A stretch of DNA of 64,000 nt, taken from the NCBI GenBank assembly GCA_031308135.1, contig JAHLJT010009419.1, positions 180,808,856 through 180,872,855 on the forward strand. Direction: 5' to 3'. A model generated the notes under the pieces. That model was not told the DNA's origin, ran no database searches, and saw nothing but the letters and a program-made list of their open reading frames with translations. This document shows, piece after piece, positions 22,681 through 32,877 of the stretch. The translations under genes and the position numbers were made by a program. The stretch comes from Acheta domesticus. Its lineage: Eukaryota > Arthropoda > Insecta > Orthoptera > Gryllidae. The first letter of the stretch is position 1. The number at the start of each line of letters is the position of its first letter.

Positions 22681-23541
22681 GCTTTATCTACAGTTAGTAA
22701 CAGTCTTGTTTGTACAGTCTATAATTTGCTCGAAAATCGTTAATTTTAGTTGGAAAAATAATACTAATGAAAAATATATTACAAGATAATTGAATAGTTA
22801 AATAAATTGTAAAATTGAAGTTAAATAAAATGTAAGTTTGTACACCTAGACGAAACGGCCTTGAAGTTCACCAGCACATTTTGGCGCTTGAAAAACTTCC
22901 TAGCGGCTAGTTCCCGAGCGACTAAATGTGCTGGTGAATTTCAAACGCAACGCCATTTCTTCTAGGTGTACAAAGTTTTATTTTATTTAACTGGAATTAT
23001 TCAATTATCTTGTAATATATTTTTCATTAGTATTAATTTTCCATTTAATGTTGTTGTTCAGTCCCTTGTTAATTTTGGACAACCACAATAATACTTCAAA
23101 ATCACTATCAAATTTATTAATTCATGTGATACAACGTTTCGGAGACTGTTTTGTCTCCCTCATCCAAAACTTATCCCCTATCCAAAATTGAACAAGGGAC
23201 TGAACAACAACATTAAATAGAATTAACGTGACAACCAAATTAAAACTAATCTAATATTAATTTTCCCCTTAAAATTAATGTTTTTTCGAGAAAAATATGG
23301 ACTGTACAAATGAGACTTTTACCGGCACATTTAGTCGCCGTTTCCAAACAACAGAATGTGCTGGTGAACTTCGTTTCGTCTAGGTGTACAAAGTTACACC
23401 TATAATTCCAGTTGTTTAACTGGAATTATTCAATTATCTTGTAATGTACTTTTCAGTAGTATTAATTTTCCACTTAAAATTAACGATTCCGAGAAAAGTA
23501 TGGACTGTCCAAACAAGACTGTTACTAACTGTAGATAAAGC
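22681..23541. mobile_element. Palindromic element C, copy C1 (partly duplicated, with nested MITE)
   Basis: The outer ends are inverted: gctttatctacagttagtaa at 22,681 and its inverse at the right edge. The centre is a ~120-bp near-perfect hairpin bounded by gtacacctagacgaaa and its inverse, with caccagcacatt arms. After the right arm there is a second partial centre (23,330-23,395) and a second right arm, so C1 is one full copy plus a partial copy. A TTAA-flanked MITE sits in the junction. No coding frame. Confidence 0.8.
23049..23212. mobile_element. TTAA-flanked MITE D nested in C1
   Basis: A 164-bp element with ends tgttgttgttcagtccc and its inverse, flanked by TTAA at 23,045-23,048 and 23,213-23,216. 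TTAA duplication is typical of piggyBac-mobilised elements. The terminal bases are not the usual piggyBac CCC, so the family is unproven. Confidence 0.75.
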
Positions 23542-23559
23542 AACTGTATATCCGCCAGC

Positions 23560-23835
23560 GCCCGGGACGACAGTGACAACGAGGTGGAATCTGCCGCGAG
23601 CATCGGAAGTGCCCACCTGGGCGCACGCAGGGCCTGTGTCCGAGGCAGCGGGCGGCGCGGCGCGTCAAAGGGCATTCGCCGCGTTGTCTCTTTGCGGTCG
23701 CCGCGCAGAGGCCCCCGCGGGCGCTTCCGCTGTGAAGTGCCGCCGCCGCCGCCGCCGCCCCCGCAGCCCCGGGCGTGAGAAACACCGGCGGCGCGGGAGG
23801 GCTCGGGGGTTGGGGTTGGCGACGAACACGAATTA
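23560..23835. other. CpG-rich island 3
   Basis: A short island with a CCG microsatellite (about 23,739-23,762). Several frames are open on both strands without any domain. No gene is called. Confidence 0.45.
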
Positions 23836-24520
23836 GTCAAAAGTCACCGCGCTTTCTGCAAAGGGACGCACAACACGGCATTGTGGGCGAGCTCATGGTG
23901 TTTGTGGATTTGTGCCACACCGGAAATCTTATGGATTTGAATTAAGAATGTAGTATTCGTATTGCGGAAAGGGTAATTTCATGCACTATACAATTTTCAG
24001 GACTTTTCCTAACATTAAATATCCGCATACACTCATTTCCAAAACATTTAAATAATCAGTTGATGGCAAAAAACAAAGAAAATACACAGTTCGCCGTTAT
24101 TTGAAGAAAACTGAGCATATACAGTACTGCAATTTTTAGAACATTTCATTTTATGTTCTAAAGGCATATTTTTAAAATTCCATCAATACTTTTGATTTAA
24201 CTGTCCAGTTCAAAAAGTCCAGCTCCAAGCAGGTGATTATTATCAGCCAGTTCTCCCTCCCAAAGGAAGTATGCATTGAATTGCGTCTGCATACAAAAAT
24301 ATGAATTTTAAAACGCGTGATTACTGATTTAGGGAAACAAAAACTCATATGAATTAGAGATACACATACTTTCAAATTGAAAATTGTAAAAGTATTTGCA
24401 TAACGAACTTTATTTTTAATTTTATATACTAAGACAAAGACGATGCTTTTACATTCTCGCATGTGCTTACAAAGTACAGAGAGGATTGTAATGCCGCCGG
24501 AAAAAATGGCGAATTTTCAA
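23836..24520. other. AT-rich non-coding spacer
   Basis: Nothing recognised. Confidence 0.4.
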
Positions 24521-24664
24521 CTAAATAGCAATTTATGCAATTAGTTTATAATGTTAAGCTTTATTGCATGAGTACGTGTTTTGAAAACGAACGACGTTGT
24601 GAGCGAATTTTCAAATTTGTACGAATGCAATAAAGCAATATTATAAACGAGTTGCTATTTTTTT
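24521..24664. repeat. Small fold-back repeat
   Basis: aaatagcaa, gtttataatgttaagctttattgcat and their inverse (atgcaataaagcaatattataaac, ttgctattt) form a ~140-bp hairpin. A related half-copy seems to lie near 24,880-24,950. Confidence 0.6.
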
Positions 24665-25127
24665 TTGTATGACAGCATTATAAATTTATAGGAGAATGAA
24701 ACTTAATTTTCCGAACAACTTTCCTGTGATGTCTCGGGCATTTGACATCAGTGCGAGAAAAACGGTGGTCGGCTGTTCTGTTTACCTCTACCTCCCCCTA
24801 ATTCACGTGTGATGACGCAATCATTCGTGCCGTAAAATGTAATACGTCATTATTTGTGCCATTAAAACCTTATTATGAACGATTTCTTGCAACAGAAAAG
24901 GTCGTTTATAATGCTGGAATACAAAAAAAAACTCATTGCTCGACTCTTGGGACGAAAAAGGGTGTAAAGTGTGTATTGTTCTTCTATGTAGCAAATTATT
25001 TCCTCTAACACGCTGTGAATTCAAAACCTTTGGCGGGTCCTGGATACCGAAAAATTGATTGACGGTAAGACGACTCCGTTCGTCAGTCCGATTACCTATG
25101 AACAACGCTTGGTTTGGAAGTATTTGG

Positions 25128-25620
25128 TATAAAGAAAAATATTAGAAGTAAGAAAGGTTTAACAATATGGAACAAACAAACTGCAGAAGCAATCAAGAGA
25201 AACCGGACCAAATATAAAAATGGATTCAACAGAACAACGAACTTACCTGAGAAAACTATAAAATAGCATGGAATAGAGCAAAGTACAGAGTCAAAGAAGC
25301 TCATCAGAAATCTTCGTATAAATTCATTGAAAGGACATACATGGAAGACAAAGATACTGAAACATCTGAACAAGACAGAAAGGGATACAATAAGATTGAT
25401 GTTGTGAAGAAACGAGAGTGGGTTGAACATTAATAAATAGAAAATGTGGCTGCAGCACTTAGAAAGTATGGAAGAAAGAAGACTGCCAAGATTAGCATAT
25501 GCTTACAAACCGAGAGGGAAAAGAGATGTGGGAAGACCCAACAAAAGATGGAAACATACAAAGGAGACGGAATAGGTGTAAACCTAACCCGAGATGTGTA
25601 GAAGAAGAACAACAAGAAGA
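25128..25620 (+). pseudogene. LINE relic (RTE/CR1-like endonuclease-RT linker plus RT C-terminus)
   Basis: The reading frame is broken by stops and shifts. 25,150-25,330 resembles the basic, helical linker between the endonuclease and reverse transcriptase of non-LTR elements (IWNKQTAEAIKRNRTKYK, then IAWNRAKYRVKEAHQ). 25,440-25,570 resembles the RT C-terminal tail (HLESMEERRLPRLAYAYKP, then KRDVGRPNKRWK; the GRP-RW pattern is typical). The catalytic RT core between these parts is missing, so this is an internally deleted copy. Clade assignment is uncertain. Confidence 0.65.
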
Positions 25621-25629
25621 ATGAAATAT

Positions 25630-26471
25630 GTTCATCCAAACAGATCTTGAAATACGATCACGTACAATCGAAAATATGAGTGTTTTTTGCGTGAAACTTA
25701 GATCATTTTAAAACAATTATTTTTTCAATAAAGCTCCAAATTTGTTCTTAAATTTTCTTTATACTACGAGTATGTATCAAAGAACGGTAAAGAAAGTTGG
25801 GCTGATTTCATTTTCGAATAACTCTCTGTATTTTCGAAAATTGCCAAAAATTGCAAAAGTAATTGATGATACTAGAGATTTTATTGTTAAATGAAATCAG
25901 TTTTAAAAATCAATTCATTAAAAAGATCGCGTACAAATTTTTTAAATAGTAGTTGGTCTTATTTTTTCAAATTTTCGAAAATTGCAGTTCTAAATTTTTC
26001 GCATTTCTTTTGCTAGAATCTTAAGGAGTCTTCAACATAGTGAACGCCGCGACACGGGAGTTTGAAGTTTTCTAAATAACGTCACAGGTTTGAGTGGATT
26101 GGAACGGAATTTTCAATTTTGGGTTTATGTATTAGCTTTAAATTAATTAAATTTTCACGCCTAATGCGCTTTGATTCTTAATTAATTTTACTAGTGATGG
26201 CTGAGATGTGTTAATTTATGACCAGAAATTGCGGTATTATAATTTCACGTAACGTTATTGAGGCTAGAAAGTATCATTTAGCATCATTTTTTATCTTGTA
26301 GAATCCTCAAAGATCTATGAAGTAGACGGCTGGGCATAGTGGGTTTGAACACACAAAGCATTTAGAACATATTGAGTTCGTATGAACTAAAGTCCAAGGT
26401 GAGTGAAAACAATAGTATTAATTATCTAGTCAATATTGAATAATCTCTCAAATTAAACGTTTTGCTCGAAA
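25630..26471. other. AT-rich spacer before the LTR element
   Basis: 25,800-26,000 has weak similarity in wording to family-X modules (tttcgaaaattgc, gctctgtattttcg). Otherwise nothing is recognised. Confidence 0.4.
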
Positions 26472-26476
26472 CAAGT
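26472..26476. other. Target site duplication, left (CAAGT)
   Basis: CAAGT lies directly before the 5' LTR and is repeated directly after the 3' LTR at 33,466-33,470. Five bases is the usual duplication length for Ty3/gypsy elements. Confidence 0.9.
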
Positions 26477-27074
26477 TGTAGCGTCGCGAGGCTGCGCACG
26501 TGCCGTTTCGCTGGAAAGCCGGCCTTAAGCCGGATGGGGGAGTGGGGGTGGAAATGGCGGCGGCGCCTCGCCGGCGCGCGCCGGGCAGGAAATCCCAGCC
26601 GCAAAATAGCCAGGACAACTGAGCGTGCCTGAGTGCGAGTCCATTGATGATAGCTGCTCTCTCTCTGCTGAGGGCTTGCTTTGCGAGCCGAATGACGCCC
26701 GCCGCTGGTAGAGTGGGTGACGAGCCGTGGAGTTTTATTGCGGGCGCCGAACATGCGCTCGGGGATACGCTAGTGAGTCGAAAGACGTGAGTTATCTCCG
26801 TGCAACCTTGCAACGTTTTGGCATCCGGCCATGTAACATCTAGTTACGGGGACTAATGTCCGACAGCTCGCACTTCGCGCAGCTTCTCATGCTTTTTGCG
26901 AGCAGAGCACTGGGCTCAGCCTAGGACGGTCCGCGGGGTTTCGCGGCTTAGAGAATAGAAAGGTTGCCTAAGGTTTTCAATTTTGTAACATTATCTTGTA
27001 ATTTTATTATTGTAAATATCCTGTACATACTATTCAGAATCTGTCGTCTGTGCTTTTCATGTCCTTACGCCACA
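26477..27074 (+). repeat. 5' LTR
   Basis: It starts TGTAGCGTCGCG and ends TACGCCACA, giving the standard TG...CA termini. It is GC-rich in its first two-thirds and AT-rich at the end. It differs from the 3' LTR by roughly a dozen single-base indels and about ten substitutions by eye. Confidence 0.95.
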
Positions 27075-27101
27075 GACTCGGAACCTTTCTTTTTCTAAAA
27101 C

Positions 27102-27260
27102 TGGTGGCAGCGGTTATCGTAAATTCACGCCGCTACCGCAGTATTCTTTCTAAACTGTGGCAGCGGTATCGTAAATTCACGCCGGCTACCGCAGTTTTTT
27201 GTCTAAACTGGTAGCAGCGGTTATTGTAAACTCACGCCGTGTGCCACAGTTTTTTTGTCT
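27102..27260 (+). repeat. Three tandem ~53-bp units each with a tRNA-Leu-like primer binding site
   Basis: TGGTGGCAGCGG at 27,102-27,113 matches the last 12 bases (with CCA) of a metazoan tRNA-Leu of the AAG/TAG type, as I remember that tRNA. Degenerate copies follow at 27,156-27,166 (one base deleted) and 27,209-27,220 (one change). Each unit continues with gtaaa(t/c)tcacgcc and an inverse-matching ctaccgcagt, so each can fold into a hairpin. The first site is 27 bases after the LTR end, farther than the usual 0-10. Confidence 0.65.
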
Positions 27261-27464
27261 AAAACTGGAAATAGTACCGTAAAGACAGTGTACCGCGTTT
27301 GAAGGTGGCACACGCGTCCGTAATACGTGGCGCGGCAGAGTCGTGCACCGCCATGGGATAAACCACTCTGTAATTACATTACGACATGAAGTGCGGTAGG
27401 ATTCGGTACGGTAGTTTCGGGGCGGTAATCCGACTCGGAACCTTTCTTTTCGTCACAAACTTGG

Positions 27465-27560
27465 AACTTGGAATTGGTATTGTAGTGGTGGCTGTGGGGC
27501 TGGAGCTGTAACTGGTACTGGAACTGGAGCTGGTATTGGTACTGGCACTGGAAGGAGGAC
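27465..27560 (+). repeat. GGNACTGGN short tandem repeat in the element leader
   Basis: Tandem variants of ggaactggtattggtact lie in the leader between the primer site and the gag-like region. It may encode a Gly/Thr-rich stretch, but no start can be assigned. Confidence 0.5.
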
Positions 27561-27844
27561 ATCCCGGACGGACCAGAACGAGAGGAAGGAAGGAGGCCCA
27601 GAACACTCGGATCCAGAAGGCGCTGGCGCTCACGCGACACCGGGTCAACTGAACGTAAGTGTGTTTTTTGTACTGGCCGGGATCAATTCAGGCAAAATGT
27701 CTTTCTAGCGGGTTATAGGAAAGGTGCTTGTTAGGGTCGCGAGACGGAGACATGGAGAACTATGGAATGAAAACGGTTTGTGGCCTAAAAACATGATCGG
27801 GGAGCGTGAACATATGAGGAAAGTTTGTTAAGACTCGCCAATCA

Positions 27845-28740
27845 GGAGAGCGAGCGATCGTAAAGAAAGGAACTAAAAGAGTCGCTGAAAGAGTACGCGA
27901 ACTCGAGGAAAAGAAGCGAGAAGCAGGCAAAAGAGCAAGACGGCAGGACGAAACTCGAACAACGGCAGTACGAACTCGAAACGGCTGAAAGTTACAGCTA
28001 ATCGGCTACCTCGCGCGAATCTTTAGGTAGTAGAGATTCGAGGAAACAGAAGGTAGTATCCGTATCAGCCATGTAATGATAAATTCAAAGGCGAAGGTGA
28101 GGATATTACCTTGTTTTTAAGTGTATTTGAGGCGCATGCTCGTCAGCTTCGACATTGCGCCGGTAGAATGGGTCAGTCAATTAATGGGATTGCTTCCCAA
28201 TGAAATCTATCACAGGTTATTGTTAGGAGATCAGATTCTTCAGAGCAGGATTATAATCAAATCAAAACGCAGCTTTTTGGATATGTACAAATTCACGCCT
28301 AAAAATGTCGTCAGATGTTTTGCAGTCATGCAAAGGTGGAAAACTACATGGCATGTTTATGCTCGCGAACGGCGAACTATTTGCCAGAAATGGATTTCAG
28401 GGATTGAACAGTTGAACATTATAATCATTATTAGATTTGATTGTCACCGATCAGATGAAACGGAAGGTGCCGGCGGACATACGTGCCCATTCGTAGATGT
28501 TTGGGCGAGGTTTCGCTCATCCCAAGATCTGGCGCGTAGGCTGGACACCTACGAAAACATAGGTCTAGTGCTATTAGGAAAGATTTTTCTAAGGTTAATC
28601 AGTAACAAGCCTGTGGGGGAACAAAAGTGGAAAAAGTGGACGAGAGCGATGCCCTCCACTTCTAAGCCCGCAGCGCCCAAGGCGAATAGGAACGCGGAAT
28701 TCGACAGCCGCAAGGAACGCACAGTGCTATTTATGTAAAA
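27845..28740 (+). pseudogene. gag: gag-like region, frameshifted
   Basis: This is the first coding part of the LTR element, expected to supply the structural capsid protein. At 27,865-27,990 there is a highly charged heptad-like stretch (RVRELEEKKREAGKRA), a probable coiled coil. At about 28,092-28,160 the frame reads EGEDITLFLSVFEAHARQL, and after a frameshift WVSQLMGLLPNEIYHRL (28,169-28,220). Later pieces (about 28,440-28,560) include ARFRSSQDLARRLDTYENI. This pattern of an acidic FL-x2-FE helix, a W-x2-L-x-GLL helix and a closing LD-x-YE helix resembles the capsid domain of Gmr1-like gag, which is related to the vertebrate SCAN domain. A CYLC pair follows at 28,728-28,739, possibly the start of a zinc knuckle. 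At least three shifts break the frame. Confidence 0.6.
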
Positions 28741-28869
28741 CCGCGGCACCTTAGAGCATGTACATAAGAAGGTTCGTATCTCACTCAAATCAAGCGGGGA
28801 AAATGTGTCCACGTTGTCGACAGCAGTGCGCAGGAATTGTTGCTCCCTCACACATTTTTTGGCGGGACG

Positions 28870-29000
28870 GGTTTGCGGAAATCCTATTACTTCTTACGAG
28901 ATTCTGGGGCAACGGGTTGAGCTGATCAACAGCAAATACGTCAGGCCGAATCATATTACCGGCGAATCCGTATGGTTAAGCAGCCCTTGGACGAGGCGCC
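28870..29000 (+). pseudogene. Retroviral-type aspartic protease region, frameshifted
   Basis: The active-site motif D-S-G-A is encoded at 28,900-28,911, preceded by YFLR. A stop follows shortly afterwards in that frame. In the next frame the text continues with YVRPNHITGESVWL (about 28,938-28,979), which has the look of the strand and loop that follow the active site in these proteases. It lies directly downstream of the gag-like region, where a protease is expected. The flap and second loop are not clear. Confidence 0.6.
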
Positions 29001-29525
29001 GGAAAAATCCTACCGGTAGCTAAGGGTAGAAATCGTACTGGCCCGTTCGCGTAAGCTTGTTACCGAAGCCGGCAGTCGCGGAAAAATTGCGACTTAGAAT
29101 ATTACATTTCTGACGTTAATCGATTGCCACGCTTCTCTCGCTGAAATCAGGCAAGGGTTTCTTAGAACCCACCTGCCGTTTCTTTGTGCCGGTGCGGAAC
29201 CCCGTGCCCAGACGGCGGGCCGGCAGGGGCGACGGGGTGGGGCCGTGGAGGCTATGAGCGGCGGCGCCAGCAACGCGCCGGCCGCCGAGCGCCCTGTTGA
29301 CGCACCGGTTGCGGCGTCATTGAACGACGCTTTGGGGGAATGAGCGGTCGAGCTAGGCGTGGTTCGTAGGAACAAGTCGTGCGCGCGACGCACCCCAAAA
29401 CCTGGGTCGGACGCGAAAGCTCCCGACGAGGAAACTTGTGTCTTGTTAGGCGAGGTAAATGACCCGGGCAATGTTGTTGAAAACAACGCGAATTTGAAGT
29501 AGATTCCGGGCGCGTTGCATTGTCC
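29001..29525 (+). other. Linker region of the LTR element between protease and integrase
   Basis: GC-rich with a frame biased to Ala, Glu and Pro around 29,250-29,335. It is probably the non-conserved connector between protease and integrase. No domain is recognised. A minus-strand open frame over the same bases is a shadow. Confidence 0.4.
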
Positions 29526-30770
29526 CGTTTAGACCCGTCCGAATTTGCGAAAGCTCAGAGACAGGATGAAGAGCTCTTACCGCTACTCGAGCTAGCCGAA
29601 GGCCCAGAAACGGAACGGCGCGATTATTTTATAGAACGCGGCCTTTTGTTCCGGAAAACGGCAGAGCAAGCGCGGGTGAGCAATTCTCCATGCTTGTGAC
29701 TCCGCGGGTGTATCGTGGCACCATATTGAAGCTTTGCCATGAAGTCGCCCACGGTCATTTAGGTGTCACAAAAAGTAAGACGCGATGGCCAAGTATTTCT
29801 TCTGGCCGAACTGTTTACAAAGATATGGAAAATTACGTACGTAGCTGCGATAGTTGCCAGCGCGTAGGTAACGGCGGCGAGAAGCTTCGCGCGCCTTTAA
29901 AAATTGTACCTATAACGGGTGAGGCGTTTGAGAAAGTAATGTAGATGCTTGTGGCCCTTTTCCCGAGTCTGAGTCAGGAAACAAGTTCATACTAACTGCA
30001 ATGTGTTTAGCAACAAAATATCCCGAGGCTATTCCCATACGTGATCTGACGACGGTCACGGTCATTGAAGCTTTATTAGATCTGTTCAGTCGGATTGGAT
30101 TTCCGCGAGAGCTTCAAACAGATCAGGGGAACTTGTTTTACTAGCACTCTGATGGCGGAATTCGCCGAGAGATTTTGCATTAGATTAATTAGAAGCTCGC
30201 CTTATCATCCGCAATCTAATGCCGTAGAACGGATGCACAGAACCATGAACCGGTTGATGAAGGTTCTTTGTTTAGAGATGGGGACTGACTGGGAGTGCCA
30301 GCTTCCTGCAATTATGTTCGCGTTACGCACGAGTGTGCACGAATCGATAGGTTTTTCTCCAGCCGAATTAGTCTATGGGAAAAATCTCCGCACACCCATG
30401 ACGCTGCTTTACGAAAAGCTTGCGGGTGCGGCAGAAAGCGAAGGGAGCACGGTGGTTGAGCACGTGTTCAAGTTGATTAATAGACTGAAGCGTTCGCGTG
30501 AACTTGCCCATACCAAACTGGCGGAAGAACAACGCAAGCGTAAGGTGTGGTACGACCGCAAGGCGATCTCGCGCAGTTTTGAAATAGGCGCGAAGGTGCT
30601 GGTTTTGGCGCCTAACAGAACGCGGAAACTCGCGGTGCAGTGGGTCGGGCCAGGCGAAGTTCGGGAGGAAAATGTCCGAACACAATTACGTAGTTCAGAT
30701 GCCGGGGCGGAAAGAACCACGCGTGTATCACATCAACATGATGAAAAAGTATCACCAACGTACTGAATAC
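29526..30770 (+). pseudogene. int: Integrase of the LTR element (HHCC finger, DDE core, GPY/F-like), frameshifted
   Basis: Integrase would insert the element's DNA copy into the host chromosome. An N-terminal flank (LLPLLELAEG) leads to a zinc finger with CHEVAHGHLG near 29,735-29,765 and CDSCQ near 29,852-29,866. The catalytic triad codons are present: D at 29,944-29,946, D at 30,121-30,123 (TDQG) and E at 30,227-30,229 (NAVERMHR), with the usual SSPYHPQSN before the Glu. The C-terminal part has a GPY/F-like VQWVGPGEV. Frameshifts occur near 29,790, 29,940, 30,130 and 30,665. The reading then runs on as YHINMMKKYHQRT (about 30,725-30,765), a common post-integrase motif in metazoan gypsy elements. 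It lies upstream of RT, the reverse of the usual gypsy order. Confidence 0.9.
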
Positions 30771-30871
30771 GTGAACTTTCTCGGTTCTGCGACGGTCACT
30801 GCCGCAGGCGAGGAAGACGCGTTAGACCGCTACGCGTTAAGATTAGATTCCGACGACTTGACGCGGAAGAA

Positions 30872-32290
30872 ATGCTAAACGATACTAAGGTTGAACCCGA
30901 GTTCCGCGAAGCACTTAAAAATGTCATTTGTAAATACAGGTGTATTTTTAGTGAGAAACCTGGTCTTACAGATGTAACGACCATGGACATTGAATTAACT
31001 GACACTGATAAAGTAGTCCGAAGTGTACCCTACCGCATGTCGCCGAGACAAACTAAGATATTGCGGGAAGAGGTGGACAAAATGCTTCGCGACAACATCA
31101 TTGTGGAGGCGGAGAGTGATTATACGTCTCCTATGATCCTGATCGAGGCCCCGGGCAAGTCTCCACGGCCCTGCATAGATTTTAGGCGCCTCAACGAGAT
31201 TATTAAAACAGATTACTTTCCGTTACCCAATCTCGAAGAACGGATTGAACAGGTAGCCGCAGCTAAATCATTAGTGTGTTAGATTTAAGTAAGTGTTTCT
31301 GGCAGATAGGTCTTACGGATAGGGCGCAGAGATATTCGGCGTTCGTGACCAGTTTCGGCACGTATCGACCGCTTAGGTTACCCTTCGGGATAAAGAACGG
31401 CCCTTATCAATGCTGTAAAATCATGGGCACTTTGCTAAAAAACTGCCAAGAATTCGCGGTACCGTACCTTGATGACATCGCGGTTTTCAGTAACACTTGG
31501 CAAGAACACATTCGGCACCTAGATACGGTCTTTAGTATATTGAAATCCGCCAAATTGACAGTGCAGCCGCGCAAGTGCTTGTTTGCGCGGGCTAATGTAA
31601 AATATCTTGGTTACGTCGTCGGTAACGGGAAATTGCGGCCGGCCGAAGCCAAGATACAAGCAATCCAGAACTTTCCTAGACCAGAATCAAAGAAACAAGT
31701 GCGTTCTTTGCTCGGATTGGTAGGATATTATCGACGCTTGATACCCGGGTTTGCGGAGAAAGCGGCGGCACTGACAGATGCGCTGCGGGGACGCGAGCGC
31801 CAGGGTAAAGTCGTCTGGACAGAGGCATGTGAAAAGTCTTTCAATGAGTTGCGACAAGCTCTTAGCGAAAAAAACAGCGGTATATGCTCCTGATTATAGC
31901 AAGGAATTTCGAGTTCAGGCAGATGCATCTCAGAGAGGCTTAGGCGTGGTTCTCTACCAAGTAAATGACGAGGGAGTAGAACAACCAGTTGTTTTTCTAA
32001 GCCGTAAATTAAGTGATACAGAAACTCATTATGGCACCTCAGAACTTGAGTGTTTGGCTCTTATTTGGGGGTTGGATAAACTTAAGATTTATCTCGACGG
32101 GCAGGCCACAATTCAGGTCGAAACCGACCACAACCCGTTGGTCTGGTTGCGTAATACGTCTGGCAAAAACCCCAGATTATTACGCTGGTCCCTTTTAATT
32201 CAGCACCTCGATTTACGCATCATGCACAAAAAGGGCTCAGAAAATGTTAATGCAGATGCGCTTAGTCGCATGTTTGATGATGTGAATTGA
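30872..32290 (+). pseudogene. pol: Reverse transcriptase and RNase H of the LTR element, frameshifted
   Basis: This makes the DNA copy of the element RNA and removes the RNA strand. RT motifs in order: VPYRMSPRQ near 31,024, CIDFRRLNE near 31,172, LPFGIKNGP near 31,379, the catalytic YLDD at 31,465-31,476, and a LGLVGYYRRLIPGFA connector near 31,712. RNase H acidic residues are D at 31,922-31,924 (QADAS), E at 32,048-32,050 (ELE), D at 32,126-32,128 (ETDHNPL) and D at 32,255-32,257 (NADALSR). All catalytic residues are kept. One frameshift near 31,277 splits the RT, and another near 31,870 lies at the RT-RNase H join. The frame ends in a normal stop at 32,288-32,290. The sequence is clearly of Ty3/gypsy type. 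Confidence 0.93.
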
Positions 32291-32877
32291 TCCACAGGCG
32301 AGTGTAGGGAACACACACGTTCATGACATGTATAAATGTCGGTGAAATTCTATGTAAATAATTTTATAAATTCAAGGGTAAAATTGTTTTGTTATTGTGA
32401 TCATTTTTATATGTAGATACATACATGTGTCAATAAATTCAGTTAAGAACGGCACATGATGTATATAACGAATTCCACAATTATTATGTAATACTTCAAT
32501 GCAACGTAAATGTTTTGTATTTTATATTTCAGGTTTTCATGTAATGCAAGAGGCGTCAAGAATTATCATGTAATATTTCAATGTAAAGTAAATGTTTTGT
32601 ATTTCAGGATTTTATGTAGTTCAAGATGCGTCAAGAATATTTATGTATGTAAATAGATGTAAGGTTTAAATGTAAATGGCAACATAGTTAGGAAAAAAGG
32701 GGGGACAGCCCACAGATTTATTTCACAAATTTTGACTAGATAGGGTTTTGATATTATTATGTTCATGTAAAAAATTATGATGTAAGGTCTCAGGACCAGG
32801 TACTTTAGCTAGCAGAATTTTTTTCCTGGGCATATTTTGCTGCGAAAAAAAATTCTCACCCCCGGCATGGGAGGGTC
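32291..32877 (+). other. 3' untranslated part of the LTR element
   Basis: AT-rich non-coding DNA. It holds two related ~60-bp phrases (tgtaatacttcaatgcaacgtaaatgttttgtat near 32,488 and a variant near 32,570). A polypurine run aggaaaaaaggggggaca lies near 32,690-32,707, and a short one, ggGAGGG at 32,869-32,875, lies just before the 3' LTR. The short one is in the position expected of the plus-strand primer. Confidence 0.5.

Noticed and set aside
30095..30766. Minus-strand frames over the integrase region as separate genes
   Set aside because: Shadows of the clear + strand integrase.
32690..32707. Polypurine run as the 3' LTR-adjacent primer
   Set aside because: It lies 170 bp before the LTR start fixed by the target duplication; the short GGGAGGG at 32,869 fits the position better, though the longer run could be an internal primer.
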